From Actinokineospora spheciospongiae (GTDB lineage: Bacteria; Actinomycetota; Actinomycetes; Mycobacteriales; Pseudonocardiaceae), in the NCBI RefSeq assembly GCF_000564855.1, contig NZ_AYXG01000087.1:1-64000 (forward strand): 64,000 bases of DNA, written 5' to 3'. The notes under the pieces are model-generated. The model was not told where the DNA came from. It made no database searches and was given only the letters and a program-made list of their open reading frames with translations. Positions within the stretch are counted from its first letter, which is position 1. Every line of letters begins with the position of its first letter. The translations under genes and the position numbers were made by a program. Below, one piece after another: positions 1 to 10,185 of this stretch.

Positions 1-28
1 CGCCGGTTCGTTGGGTGGCCGGGTTTCG

Positions 29-445
29 CTGCGCCCGGTGGGGCTGCTGGTGGCTGGCCGCCTGGCCGGTGGTTGGTGGGGTGGTTGCCGCTGCGCCCGG
101 TGGGCCGCTGGTGGTTGGCCGCCGGGCTGGCGGTTGGTGGGGTGGTCGGCGGCTGCGCCGGGTGGGTCCGATGTGGCGGGTCGCTCGGCTGGCGGTTGGT
201 GGGTGGTCGGCGGCTGTGCCGGTGGGGCTCGGCGTGGTGGGCCGCCGGGTTTGGGGCGGTGGGTGGCAGCGCCTGGTGGGATTTCGGGTGGCTGATCGCC
301 AGACCAGCGGTTGGTGGGGTGGTCGGTCGCTGCACCCGGTGGGTTTGGGCGGCCGGTGACTCGGCTTGCGGTGGGGTGGTCGGTGGGGATCGGGCAAGTT
401 GGTGGCCGGGCCGGTGGTTTGTGGGTGGTTGGTTGCTGCGCAGGC
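29..445. repeat. Imperfect ~62-bp tandem repeat, G-rich on + strand
   Basis: A motif resembling CTGCGCCCGGTGGG recurs at about 29, 91, 153, 214, 267, 330 and 436, so the period is 62, 62, 61, 53, 63 and then about two degenerate units. Each unit also carries GGTTGGTGGGGTGG or a close relative (71, 133, 193, 309). The period is not a multiple of three, so no single reading frame is kept, and the open frames across it look like by-products of the missing stop codons in G-rich DNA. Strong G-over-C skew on one strand is visible. Copies are diverged, which suggests an old array. It could be the tail of a repeat-rich gene starting before the window, but no convincing protein was seen. Confidence 0.75.
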
Positions 446-727
446 GGCGTTCTGGGTGACCGGCTGGCTTCGATGGCGGGCCGTCCGGTCTTGGCGGCTC
501 GGGTCCGTGCCGGGTGCGGCTCCCGGCAGCACGGCGCTTCCCGGGTGCGGCTGGGCCGTTGTGGTCCAGCGGACAGCGTGGTGGCCGTCACCCGGATGCC
601 ACCCCCCGGCCCGGCGGCGGCTACTCTCGCGGCCGTCGTCCGGTACCCGCGCCGATGCGGGACTGGAACGAGGTCGAGGAGCCGTGGCGATGTCGTTCGG
701 TGTTGTGCCGGTCTCCGGTGGTGCGTC
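446..727. other. Non-coding leader upstream of the DUF2520–pan operon
   Basis: No gene with plausible codon use was recognised between the repeat array and the GTG at 728. The stretch probably holds the operon promoter. A purine-rich ribosome-binding-like sequence (GAGGTCGAGGAG, 670-681) precedes an ATG at 690 that opens a 13-codon frame described separately. No clear -10/-35 pair was seen. Confidence 0.5.
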
Positions 728-731
728 GTGA
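690..731 (+). CDS. Possible 13-residue leader peptide coupled to the next gene
   Basis: ATG at 690 opens a short frame, [13 protein letters not shown], whose TGA stop at 729-731 overlaps the GTG start of the DUF2520 gene at 728 as GTGA. A GAGGAG-like ribosome binding site lies just upstream, whereas the GTG at 728 has no good site of its own. This arrangement would let ribosomes finishing the short frame re-initiate on the downstream gene. The peptide shows no regulatory codon run. It may be a chance frame, or the true start of the downstream gene may differ. Confidence 0.3.
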   Translation: MSFGVVPVSGGAS

Positions 732-1639
732 GCAGGCCTGCGCGGTTGCGGGTCGGTGTGGTGTCGGCGGGGCGCGTTGGTGCCGTGCTGGGTGCCGCCC
801 TGGGGCGGGCCGGGCACACCGTGACCGCCGCGGCCGCGGTGTCCCGCGAATCGCTGCGCCGGGCCGAGGAACTGCTGCCCGGCACCCCGATCCGGCCGCC
901 GGACGAGGTGGCCGCGAACGCCGACCTGGTGTTGCTCGCCCTCCCCGACGACCGGTTGGCGGGCATGGTGCGCGGTCTCGCCGCCGCCGGTGCGCTGCGG
1001 CCGGGGCAGATCGTCGTGCACACCTCCGGTGCCAACGGGGTCGGTGTGCTGCAACCGGCTGTCGACGCGGGTGCGTTGGCGTTGGCCATGCACCCGGTGA
1101 TGACCTTCACCGGCCGCGCCGAGGACCTGCACCGGGTGGCGACCTGCTCCTTCGGCGTCACCGCGGCCGACGGGGACGAGGTGGCCTGGAGCGTGGCCGA
1201 GGCGCTGGTGGTTGAGGTGGGTGCCGAGCCGGTGCGCATCGCCGAAGCCGTCCGGCCGCTCTACCACACCGCCCTGTCGCACGGCGCCAACCACCTGATG
1301 ACGCTGGTGGGTGACTGCGCCGACCTGCTGCGCGAAGCGGGCGTGACCGCCCCCGGCCTGGCCGAGCGGGTGATCGCCCCGCTGCTCTCGGCCGCCCTGG
1401 ACAACGCGCTGCGCCACGGTGACCGCGCCCTCACCGGTCCGGTGGCCCGCGGTGACAGCGGCACCGTGGCCAAGCACGTCGACGTGCTCGGTGAGCACGC
1501 CCCCGACCTGCTGCCCGCCTACCGGGCGCTGGCGGCCCGCACCGCCGACCGGGCGGGTGCCGCGGGCCTGCTGCGCCCCGACCAGCTTCCGGACGTCCTG
1601 GCCGCCCTCGACCACGAACCACCACAGGAGCAACGATGA
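728..1639 (+). CDS. Rossmann-like / DUF2520 domain protein
   Basis: A 303-residue protein with an N-terminal Rossmann fold beginning near residue 8 ([17 protein letters not shown], a glycine-rich nucleotide-binding turn) and a C-terminal helical half with a conserved-looking histidine stretch ([13 protein letters not shown]) typical of DUF2520. The family resembles NAD(P)-dependent ketopantoate or prephenate dehydrogenases, but its reaction is not established. It immediately precedes panC with an ATGA overlap (stop 1637-1639, panC start 1636), the same order as Rv3603c–panC in mycobacteria, which hints at a role near pantothenate synthesis. The start was placed at GTG 728 because the fold begins a few residues later and upstream codons look non-coding. 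Confidence 0.85.
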   Translation: MSRPARLRVGVVSAGRVGAVLGAALGRAGHTVTAAAAVSRESLRRAEELLPGTPIRPPDEVAANADLVLLALPDDRLAGMVRGLAAAGALRPGQIVVHTSGANGVGVLQPAVDAGALALAMHPVMTFTGRAEDLHRVATCSFGVTAADGDEVAWSVAEALVVEVGAEPVRIAEAVRPLYHTALSHGANHLMTLVGDCADLLREAGVTAPGLAERVIAPLLSAALDNALRHGDRALTGPVARGDSGTVAKHVDVLGEHAPDLLPAYRALAARTADRAGAAGLLRPDQLPDVLAALDHEPPQEQR

Positions 1640-2526
1640 CCGCCCCGCGCTTCACCGCCGGGAAGCTGCACGTCCACGACGACCCGCAGCAGTTGGCCAG
1701 GGTCACCCGCGCGCTGCGGGCCACCGGCCGCAAGATCGCATTCGTGCCCACCATGGGTGCCCTGCACGAGGGCCACCGGGAGCTGATGGCCCGCGCCCGC
1801 CGCATCCCGAACACGGTGCTGGTCGCGTCGATCTTCGTGAACCCGTTGCAGTTCGGGCCGGGTGAGGACTTCGAGCGCTACCCGCGGCCGCTGGAGGCCG
1901 ACCTGGCGGTGTGCGAGGCCGAGCGGGTCGAGCTGGTCCTCACCCCGCCGGTCGAGGCCCTCTACACGCCGGGCGCGCAGGTGACCGTCCACCCCGGACC
2001 CCTGGGCGAGGAGCTGGAGGGGGCGGTGCGGCCCGGGCACTTCGCCGGGGTGCTGACGGTGGTGGCGAAGCTGCTCAACATCGTCCGCCCGGACTACGCC
2101 ATGTTCGGTGAGAAGGACTACCAGCAGCTCGTCCTGATCAAGAAGATGGTGCGCGACCTGGACATGGAGACCCAGGTGGTCGGGGTCCCCACCGTCCGCG
2201 ACCGCGACGGGCTGGCCAAGTCCTCCCGCAACGCCTACCTCGACGACGCCCAGCGCACGGCGGCCGTCGCCCTGTCCGCGGCCCTGTCCGCGGGCGGGCA
2301 CGCCGGTGCCGGTGGGGCGACCGCGGTCCTCGAAGCGGCCCGGGCCGTGCTCGACGGGACCCCGAAGCTGAAGGTCGACTACCTCGCCCTGCGCGACCCC
2401 GAGCTGGGTCCCGCCCCGGACGGCGGCGACGCCCGCCTGCTGGTGGCGGCCCGCCTCGGCACCACCCGCCTGATCGACAACGTCCCGGTGCTGCTCGGCA
2501 CCCAGGACCTCGCCCAGTACGTCTAG
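1636..2526 (+). CDS. panC: Pantoate--beta-alanine ligase
   Basis: Joins pantoate and beta-alanine with ATP to give pantothenate in the cytoplasm. The 296-residue length is normal for the family. The HIGH-type nucleotide-binding motif MGALHEGH sits at residues 40-47, followed by the expected [19 protein letters not shown] and [10 protein letters not shown] segments, and a KSSRN substrate/ATP loop. ATG 1636 is preceded by AGGAG five bases upstream and overlaps the stop of the DUF2520 gene. panD follows after 23 bases, so this is the second gene of a pantothenate/CoA operon. Confidence 0.97.
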   Translation: MTAPRFTAGKLHVHDDPQQLARVTRALRATGRKIAFVPTMGALHEGHRELMARARRIPNTVLVASIFVNPLQFGPGEDFERYPRPLEADLAVCEAERVELVLTPPVEALYTPGAQVTVHPGPLGEELEGAVRPGHFAGVLTVVAKLLNIVRPDYAMFGEKDYQQLVLIKKMVRDLDMETQVVGVPTVRDRDGLAKSSRNAYLDDAQRTAAVALSAALSAGGHAGAGGATAVLEAARAVLDGTPKLKVDYLALRDPELGPAPDGGDARLLVAARLGTTRLIDNVPVLLGTQDLAQYV

Positions 2527-2549
2527 CCCCCCGCCAGAAGGACCGGCCC

Positions 2550-3002
2550 ATGTTCCGCACCATGCTGAAGTCGAAGATCCACCGCGCCACGGTCACCCAG
2601 GCCGACCTGCACTACGTGGGTTCGGTGACGGTCGACCCGGTGCTCATGGAGGCGGCCGACCTGCTGCCCGGCGAGCAGGTCGCCATCGTCGACGTGACCA
2701 ACGGCGCCCGCCTGGAGACCTACGTGATCGAGGGGGAGCGCGACAGCGGTGTCATCGGCATCAACGGCGCCGCCGCCCACCTCGTGCACCCCGGCGACAT
2801 CGTCATCCTCATCGCCTACGGCCTGATGGACAGCGCCGAGGCGGCGGCCTTCGCCCCGAAGGTCGTCTTCGTCGACGCGGACAACAGGGTCGTGCACCTG
2901 GGCGCGGACGCCGCCCACGTCCCCGAGGGCACCGAGCTGACCAGCGGCGCGGAGACGGTCGACGCGGCCCGGCTGGACGCCCTCCTGGCGCACGAGAGCT
3001 GA
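2550..3002 (+). CDS. panD: Aspartate 1-decarboxylase precursor
   Basis: Makes beta-alanine from L-aspartate, supplying the PanC substrate. The protein is a proenzyme of 150 residues that should self-cleave between Gly24 and Ser25 (HYVGSVTVD), turning Ser25 into the pyruvoyl cofactor. The core includes the [28 protein letters not shown] region expected of the family. The C-terminal tail after about residue 115 is longer than in E. coli PanD (126 residues), as is common in actinobacteria. AGAAGGA lies upstream of ATG 2550. coaX begins four bases after the stop, so the genes are probably translationally linked. Confidence 0.97.
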   Translation: MFRTMLKSKIHRATVTQADLHYVGSVTVDPVLMEAADLLPGEQVAIVDVTNGARLETYVIEGERDSGVIGINGAAAHLVHPGDIVILIAYGLMDSAEAAAFAPKVVFVDADNRVVHLGADAAHVPEGTELTSGAETVDAARLDALLAHES

Positions 3003-3005
3003 CCC

Positions 3006-3782
3006 TTGCTGCTCACGATCGACGTCGGCAACACCAACATCGCCTTCGGCCTGCACAACGCCGACGACCTCCTCCGCGACTGGCGGATGCGCACCGACGC
3101 CAGGATCACCGCCGACGAACTTGCCCTCACCATGCGCGGGCTCCTCGGCGAGCACGCGGAACGGGTCACCGGCGTGGCCGCCCTGTCGACGGTCCCGGCG
3201 GTCCTGCGCGAGGTGCGCGCCATGCTGGGCCGCCACTACCGGTCCCTGCCCAGGGTCATCGTCGAACCCGGGGTCAGGACGGGGGTCCCGCTGCTGGTCG
3301 ACAACCCCAAGGAGGTCGGCTCCGACCGCATCGCCAACACCCTCGCCGCGCACCACTACTTCGGCACCGCGTGCGTGGTGATCGACTTCGGCACCTCCAC
3401 CAACATCGACGTCATCTCAGCCAAGGGCCAATTCCTCGGCGGCGCCTTCACCCCCGGCATCGAGATCTCGGTCGACGCGCTGGCGTCGCGGGCCGCCGCC
3501 CTGCGCAAAGTGGAGATGGTGCGCCCCCGGTCGGTGATCGGCAAGAACACGGTGGAATGCCTGCAATCGGGCATCATGTACGGCTACGCGGGCCAGATAG
3601 ACGGACTGGTCGCCCGGATCACCCGGGAACTGCGCGACACCGGCCACACCGACGACATCGCGGTGATCGCCACCGGTGGTCTCGCCCCGATAGTCATCGA
3701 CGAAACCACCACCATCACCCACCACCGACCGGACCTGACCCTCCAGGGCCTCCGCCTCATCTACGAGCGAAACCAACGCTGA
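3006..3782 (+). CDS. coaX: Type III pantothenate kinase
   Basis: Phosphorylates pantothenate, the first step of CoA synthesis, completing the DUF2520–panC–panD–coaX operon. The 258-residue protein starts with the phosphate-binding DVGNTN motif at residues 6-11 and has the second ASKHA motif as IDFGTSTNID; the last part differs slightly from the commoner GTATT form. GSDRIANTLAAHH is the expected central motif. The start is a TTG at 3006, four bases after the panD stop, because the DVGNTN strand begins five residues later and no other start fits. Weak own ribosome site, so coupling to panD is likely. Confidence 0.95.
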   Translation: MLLTIDVGNTNIAFGLHNADDLLRDWRMRTDARITADELALTMRGLLGEHAERVTGVAALSTVPAVLREVRAMLGRHYRSLPRVIVEPGVRTGVPLLVDNPKEVGSDRIANTLAAHHYFGTACVVIDFGTSTNIDVISAKGQFLGGAFTPGIEISVDALASRAAALRKVEMVRPRSVIGKNTVECLQSGIMYGYAGQIDGLVARITRELRDTGHTDDIAVIATGGLAPIVIDETTTITHHRPDLTLQGLRLIYERNQR

Positions 3783-4222
3783 TTCGCCTATCCCCGTTGT
3801 CGGCACCGCGCGAGCGGCATCACGAAACCCGGCTTTCGCTCCCCGGCTTTCCCCGGTGAAACCGACCCACCGGACCCGAAAACCCGTCGGCACTCCGACC
3901 TCGGCCGACAACCCCACCACTGGCGAACCCGAACCAAGCACACACGCCGCTTTTTCTCGCGCGCGCGTAACCATCCACAACCCCCACCCTCCCAAGGGGA
4001 CCCGCGTCCTTGCGGCCATTCTACCGGGGCAAAGGGGAAAGCGGGGGGAAGTGGATCTTGCCTGTGGACAACTCGTATCCCTCGGAAGGCTGAATCCGCG
4101 GCGAGCCGGGGACGGCACCGCGTGGGCCGGGATCGCTGTGGAAGTCGGTTCGCCGAGGGAGGTCTGGATTGCCGGGGGAGGTCTGGTTCGCCGCGGGGGT
4201 TGCGATTGTCGGGGAGTTGCGG
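3783..4222. other. 440-bp intergenic stretch, no recognisable gene
   Basis: This lies between the convergent ends of coaX and the methyltransferase gene. Frames across it have compositions unlike neighbouring genes (low-complexity Gly/Arg/Pro) and nothing resembling a known protein. A single perfect DnaA-box-like nonamer, TGTGGACAA, occurs at 4063-4071, and GGAGGTCTGG is repeated in tandem near 4158-4187. In M. tuberculosis lysS lies between coaX and lsr2; it is not here. Confidence 0.6.
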
Positions 4223-4963
4223 TCAGCGGCGGAAGGCCCGGATCACCGTGGTGATCAGGGGGCGCTCGAACTCGCCCTCCGAGGTCTCCGAGTGCGTCTG
4301 GAGGTAGGACCGGACCTGGTTCAGCACCGCTTCCCGCTCCTCCTCCGGGGCCTGGGAGATGTGGCTCTGCGTCCGCAGGGTGGCGATCATCGACTCCACG
4401 GTCCGCCGCTGCGAGTGGTGCACCTGCACCTGCTCCGGCGGCTTGAGCTGCGGGTGTTCCGGCACGCCCCTCGGCTGCCGGGGGAGTTCCCCGACGGTGG
4501 TGGTGGTCAGCTTCTCCAGCCCGGCCACCCAGGGCACCGTCAGGTCGTCGTGGTTCCAGAGGGCGGCCAGGACGCCGCCGGGGCGCAGGACGCGGACGAT
4601 CTCCGGGAGGGCGCGGGCGGGGTCGAACCAGTGGTAGGCCTGCCCGATCACCACGGCCTCGACCGAGGCGTCGCGCAGCGGGATCTCCTCGGCGGTGCCG
4701 TCCAGGGCGGGCACGTCCGGGAACAGCCGGGTGAACTCCGCGCGCATCGCCGGGTCGGGTTCGACCGCGGTGACCTCCAGGCCCAGCTCCAGCAGGCTCT
4801 CGGTCAGCTTCCCGGTGCCCGCGGCGAGGTCCAGCACCCGGTCGCGGTCGCCGATGGCCCACTCGATGGCCTCGACGGGGTAGCCGGGCCGGTGGCGGGT
4901 GTAGTCGGCGGCCACGGAGCCGAATGAGGCGGCCCGCCTGGCGAACAACTCCTCGGAGTCCAT
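4223..4963 (-). CDS. Class I SAM-dependent methyltransferase
   Basis: A 246-residue methyltransferase of the type 11/25 class. The SAM-binding motif I is VLDLAAGTGKLTESLLELG near residues 43-61, followed by motif II acid VTAVEPDPAM and a post-motif region VIGQAYHWFDPARALPEIVRVLRPGG typical of small-molecule methyltransferases. The substrate cannot be deduced. The frame is open further upstream, but ATG 4963 is where homology-like sequence begins (MDSEELFARRAASFG). It runs opposite to lsr2, with a 469-bp divergent intergenic region. It occupies the place where lysS is found in mycobacteria. Confidence 0.85.
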   Translation of the reverse strand: MDSEELFARRAASFGSVAADYTRHRPGYPVEAIEWAIGDRDRVLDLAAGTGKLTESLLELGLEVTAVEPDPAMRAEFTRLFPDVPALDGTAEEIPLRDASVEAVVIGQAYHWFDPARALPEIVRVLRPGGVLAALWNHDDLTVPWVAGLEKLTTTTVGELPRQPRGVPEHPQLKPPEQVQVHHSQRRTVESMIATLRTQSHISQAPEEEREAVLNQVRSYLQTHSETSEGEFERPLITTVIRAFRR

Positions 4964-5432
4964 GGCGCCACCGTAGCCTCGTCCCCCGGCGATACCCGGT
5001 GGGGGAGTTCGCCTTGCCACGACCCGGGTGTGCGTCCCCGGCGGGACCGCCGCGGCGCGCGTTCCGGGTGGGGTCGCGCCCGTCCCGGGAACCGCGTTCG
5101 GCAGTGGCGCGGGCGTGCGGGGCACGCCCGCGGGCGCTCGGGTGTCCCCGCGTTCGGCCGGGCCCGTTCGGCACCGACCGGGACGGCGCCGACCGGCCGA
5201 CATCGCATTCGCGCGAGTTCCGCCCCGGTGCTCGGCGAGTTCCGCGTTGTCGGGTATGGCGAGTGCCCCGGGGACCGATCCGCTTTCACTCCCCCCGTGC
5301 GGGTGACCCGTTCGGGTATCGGGCGCTAACGCAATCCGGTGGATTTGCGCTAACCTGCTTCCCGGGAGCAATTCACCACATGGTGGCCGAGTCGCTCAAT
5401 GAGCCGGTACATTCCAGCCCGAGGAGGCCCAT
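4964..5432. promoter_or_regulatory. Divergent promoter region of methyltransferase and lsr2
   Basis: No gene was recognised in this 469-bp stretch. Its lsr2-proximal part is noticeably richer in A/T. GCGCTAAC occurs twice as a direct repeat at 5323-5330 and 5347-5354, 24 bp apart, roughly 80-110 bp before the lsr2 start; TAACCT within the second copy could be a -10 hexamer. GAGGAGG at 5421-5427 is the lsr2 ribosome binding site. The regulatory role is an inference. Confidence 0.45.
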
Positions 5433-5780
5433 ATGGCGCAGAAGGTCACTGTTTCGCTCGTCGACGACCTCGATGGGTCGATCGCTGAGGAGACGGTCGA
5501 GTTCGGCCTCGACGGCGCGTCCTACCAGATCGATCTGTCCTCGGACAACGCCGACAAACTGCGCGAGGCGCTCGCCGACTTCATCGACAGCGCGCGCCGT
5601 TCCGGTGGCCGCAAGCGCGTGCCGGGCAAGGTCGCGGTCGGCCGCGCCCCGCGCACGGCGTCCGCCGACCGCGAGCAGAACCAGGCAATTCGCGAGTGGG
5701 CGCGCAAGCAGGGGATGAAGGTCTCCGATCGCGGCCGAATCCCGTCGGAGGTTCTCGACGCTTACAACGAGCAGGCCTGA
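5433..5780 (+). CDS. lsr2: Lsr2, H-NS-like nucleoid protein
   Basis: A 115-residue xenogeneic silencer that binds AT-rich DNA in the minor groove and bridges DNA. The N-terminal dimerisation domain (about 1-55) starts [15 protein letters not shown], a basic linker ([12 protein letters not shown]) follows, and the C-terminal DNA-binding domain carries the AT-hook-like RGR at residues 100-102 within [12 protein letters not shown]. Length and both domains match the mycobacterial protein. The start is ATG 5433 with a strong GAGGAGG site. It precedes clpC with the FhuF-like gene in between; in M. tuberculosis the two genes are next to each other. Confidence 0.97.
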   Translation: MAQKVTVSLVDDLDGSIAEETVEFGLDGASYQIDLSSDNADKLREALADFIDSARRSGGRKRVPGKVAVGRAPRTASADREQNQAIREWARKQGMKVSDRGRIPSEVLDAYNEQA

Positions 5781-5799
5781 GCCCGAAACGCGGACAGGT

Positions 5800-5833
5800 C
5801 CGAAGGGGCACCGGTGCGCCGGTGCCCCTTCGG
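5800..5833 (+). terminator. Intrinsic terminator after lsr2
   Basis: A perfect 15-bp stem (CCGAAGGGGCACCGG pairing with its complement) with loop TGCG begins 20 bases after the lsr2 stop. There is no T-run, which is usual for high-GC actinobacteria. It could also serve the convergent FhuF-like gene. Confidence 0.85.
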
Positions 5834-5955
5834 GCATTCCGATGATCTTCGGCGAGTCCGCGCGAATTCGCGGGCGGAGTTGTCCGCCGGTGCGCCCCGG
5901 TGATTCCCCCGGGTGATCGGAGTCGCATTCGTCACTCCGGTCCCACCCGGAACGC

Positions 5956-6792
5956 TCACCCCTTGGGGCACACCCGCGGGCAGGTGGAGCAGGTGCCCTG
6001 CCCGGCGGCGAGCAGGTAGTGGAAGCAGCAGCTCTCCCGGCGCCTGGTCCACTCGACCGGGCCACCGTCGGCGGGGTGCACCGCGCGCAGCGTCGACCCC
6101 GAGGTGAACGGCGCCGGGCCGTCGTCGAGGACCAGGGCCGCGTCGAGCACCCCGGCGCCCTCGTCGCCGCCGTAGCGGCCCGCGAGCCACAGGGCGTTGT
6201 CGAGCGCGTCGGTCGCCGCCGCCCAGAGCATCCGCCTGCCGAACCGGACCTGCGGGCCGAACACGTCGGCGAACCGGCTCGCGTGCGCGGCGAACCGGCC
6301 GCGCAGCACCGCGGCCAGCGCCCGTTCGTCGGCGACCGCGGTGGCCTCGGCGGTGCCCGCGGCCGGGTCGTCGGGCAGGCAGGCGAAGTTCGGGTTCAGC
6401 ACCGCGATCGCGTCCGGGTGCGGGCGGGGCTCGGCCATCCGGAACGCCAGGTCCTCCGGGCGCAGCGACGGGACCCGCCGCTCGTGGTGGAACAGCAGCC
6501 CGGCCAGGTAGCCGGGGACGGTCAGGTACCAGGACATCACGTAACCGGCGGTCGTCCGATCGGGCGAATCCCCGTACTGGGCCCGCAGCCAACCCGCCAG
6601 CCCGGACCGCCAGCGGTCGAACCCGTCGGGCAGGTCGAGGAAGTCCGCGCAGGTGGTCCACCTCGGTGCGCCCCCGGGCAGGCCGTACCGCAGCTCGACG
6701 CGCGCCTGCCGCGGGTTCACCCTGGACAGCGAGTCGGCCAGGGGCCCGCGCCGGTCCAGGGCGTCGGGCCGGACCCGGTACCCGGTCGTCAC
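5956..6792 (-). CDS. FhuF-like (2Fe-2S) ferric reductase
   Basis: A 278-residue protein whose C-terminus has the FhuF signature of four cysteines, CC-x10-C-x2-C (CCFHY..., CSTCPRVCP), that bind a 2Fe-2S cluster. Family members reduce ferric iron from imported siderophores in the cytoplasm. The rest of the protein matches the loosely conserved FhuF/IucA-like N-terminal region. The start was taken as GTG 6792. An iron-box-like palindrome lies 74 bp upstream at 6866-6884, which fits iron-repressed expression and links it functionally to the siderophore genes at 55-63 kb. It is divergent from clpC. Confidence 0.8.
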   Translation of the reverse strand: MTTGYRVRPDALDRRGPLADSLSRVNPRQARVELRYGLPGGAPRWTTCADFLDLPDGFDRWRSGLAGWLRAQYGDSPDRTTAGYVMSWYLTVPGYLAGLLFHHERRVPSLRPEDLAFRMAEPRPHPDAIAVLNPNFACLPDDPAAGTAEATAVADERALAAVLRGRFAAHASRFADVFGPQVRFGRRMLWAAATDALDNALWLAGRYGGDEGAGVLDAALVLDDGPAPFTSGSTLRAVHPADGGPVEWTRRRESCCFHYLLAAGQGTCSTCPRVCPKG

Positions 6793-6865
6793 CGGCGGGT
6801 ACCGTCACGGTGTGCGACGTGGCCGCTGGTCCACATGGCGTGGCCCTTCTGCTCCGTACGGTTAC

Positions 6866-6884
6866 TGAGGTATGCCTTACCTTA
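6866..6884 (-). promoter_or_regulatory. Iron box (IdeR/DmdR-type operator)
   Basis: Read on the minus strand the 19-mer is TAAGGTAAGGCATACCTCA, close to the known IdeR/DmdR1 consensus TTAGGTTAGGCTAACCTAA, with the AGG..GGC..ACCT core kept. It is in the promoter region of the FhuF-like gene. The match was made by eye. Confidence 0.75.
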
Positions 6885-6973
6885 CCCAGTATCCCGCGCG
6901 GTCGGCCACCGGAACAGCCCGCGGTGCGCTTTCCCGGGTGGCGAAGCCCACGGAAGGGGTGCTCCCGGCGCGT

Positions 6974-6987
6974 GTTCGCGCTCAGCG
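6974..6987 (+). promoter_or_regulatory. ClgR-type operator upstream of clpC
   Basis: GTTCGC followed by five bases and GCG (GTTCGC-GCTCA-GCG) matches the ClgR operator described for Streptomyces clp/lon genes (GTTCGC-N5-GCG). It lies about 200 bp before the clpC start in the divergent region. ClgR activates clp protease genes in several actinobacteria. The match is short, so it could be chance. Confidence 0.5.
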
Positions 6988-7188
6988 GACACGGCCCCGG
7001 TTGCGGAATCCCTCCCGGTCACCGCACGTTGGACACAACGAAGGGACCACCGGGCAACGGCGCCACGGGGGTTCGGCCGCAAGTGGCACTGAGAGCTTGC
7101 GTCGGGCCTACTACAGTGGTCCCACGGTGCTGAATCCGATCCGAGCGGAGCGGATGAGGGCCGCCGGCGCAGCAGTCAGGGAGTGCGA

Positions 7189-9744
<2,556 letters not shown>

Positions 9745-9758
9745 GCCTGAGTTCTGAA

Positions 9759-9800
9759 CCGGAAGGCGGTCTCCCCACGGGGAGGCCGCCTTCCGGCTTT
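9759..9800 (+). terminator. Intrinsic terminator after clpC
   Basis: An 18-bp stem (CCGGAAGGCGGTCTCCCC against its complement with one G:T pair) closes a very short loop and is followed by CTTTT. It starts 15 bases after the clpC stop, so mhuD probably uses its own promoter. Confidence 0.9.
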
Positions 9801-9870
9801 TCCGCTCCCGCCCCAAGAGGGCTGTGGATGGATGGAGCGGGGTGGCGGTGGACGCCAGTACGCTGGGGGC

Positions 9871-10185
9871 ATGGCAGTGGTGAAGATCAACGCGATTGAG
9901 GTCCCCGACGGCTCCGGCCCCGAGCTGGAGAAGCGGTTCGCCGCCCGGCTGGGCGCGGTGGACGGCGAACCCGGCTTCCTCGGGTTCGAACTCCTCCGGC
10001 CGACCGGCGGGGAGACCCGCTACTTCGTCTACACCCGGTGGGAGACCGAGGAGCACTTCCAGGCCTGGATGAAGGGCTCCGCCAAGGAGGCGCACTCCGG
10101 CGAGCGCGCCAAGCCGGTGGGCACCGGTTCGGCGCTGCTGGAGTTCGAGGTCGTCCAGAGCACGAGCCCCCGCCCGGCTGAGTGA
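9871..10185 (+). CDS. mhuD: MhuD-type haem-degrading monooxygenase
   Basis: A 104-residue ABM-fold protein that opens haem and releases iron in the cytoplasm. The key MhuD residues are in register: Asn7, Trp66 and His75 (haem ligand). The opening MAVVKINAIEVPDGSGPELEKR and the end LLEFEVV look like the M. tuberculosis protein (Rv3592) as remembered, which also lies near clpC1. IsdG/MhuD enzymes act without a separate haem oxygenase scaffold. ATG 9871 was chosen because the first beta strand begins there. The last codons overlap the start of the sirtuin gene as GTGA, so the two are translationally coupled. Confidence 0.9.
   Translation: MAVVKINAIEVPDGSGPELEKRFAARLGAVDGEPGFLGFELLRPTGGETRYFVYTRWETEEHFQAWMKGSAKEAHSGERAKPVGTGSALLEFEVVQSTSPRPAE

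Larger units (their letters stand above)
6793..7188. other. Divergent intergenic region FhuF-like / clpC
   Basis: This 396-bp region holds no recognisable gene. It contains the iron box (6866-6884), the ClgR-type motif (6974-6987) and the clpC ribosome binding site AGGGAG at about 7178-7183. No strong sigma-70 hexamer pair was picked out for clpC. Confidence 0.6.

Noticed and set aside
29-445. CRISPR-like array
   Set aside because: The repeated units are contiguous and diverged, with no constant short repeat separated by unique spacers, and no cas genes.
3856-4254. 132-codon frame after coaX
   Set aside because: Composition is unlike neighbouring proteins, no ribosome site, no recognised domain, and it overlaps the end of the methyltransferase gene.
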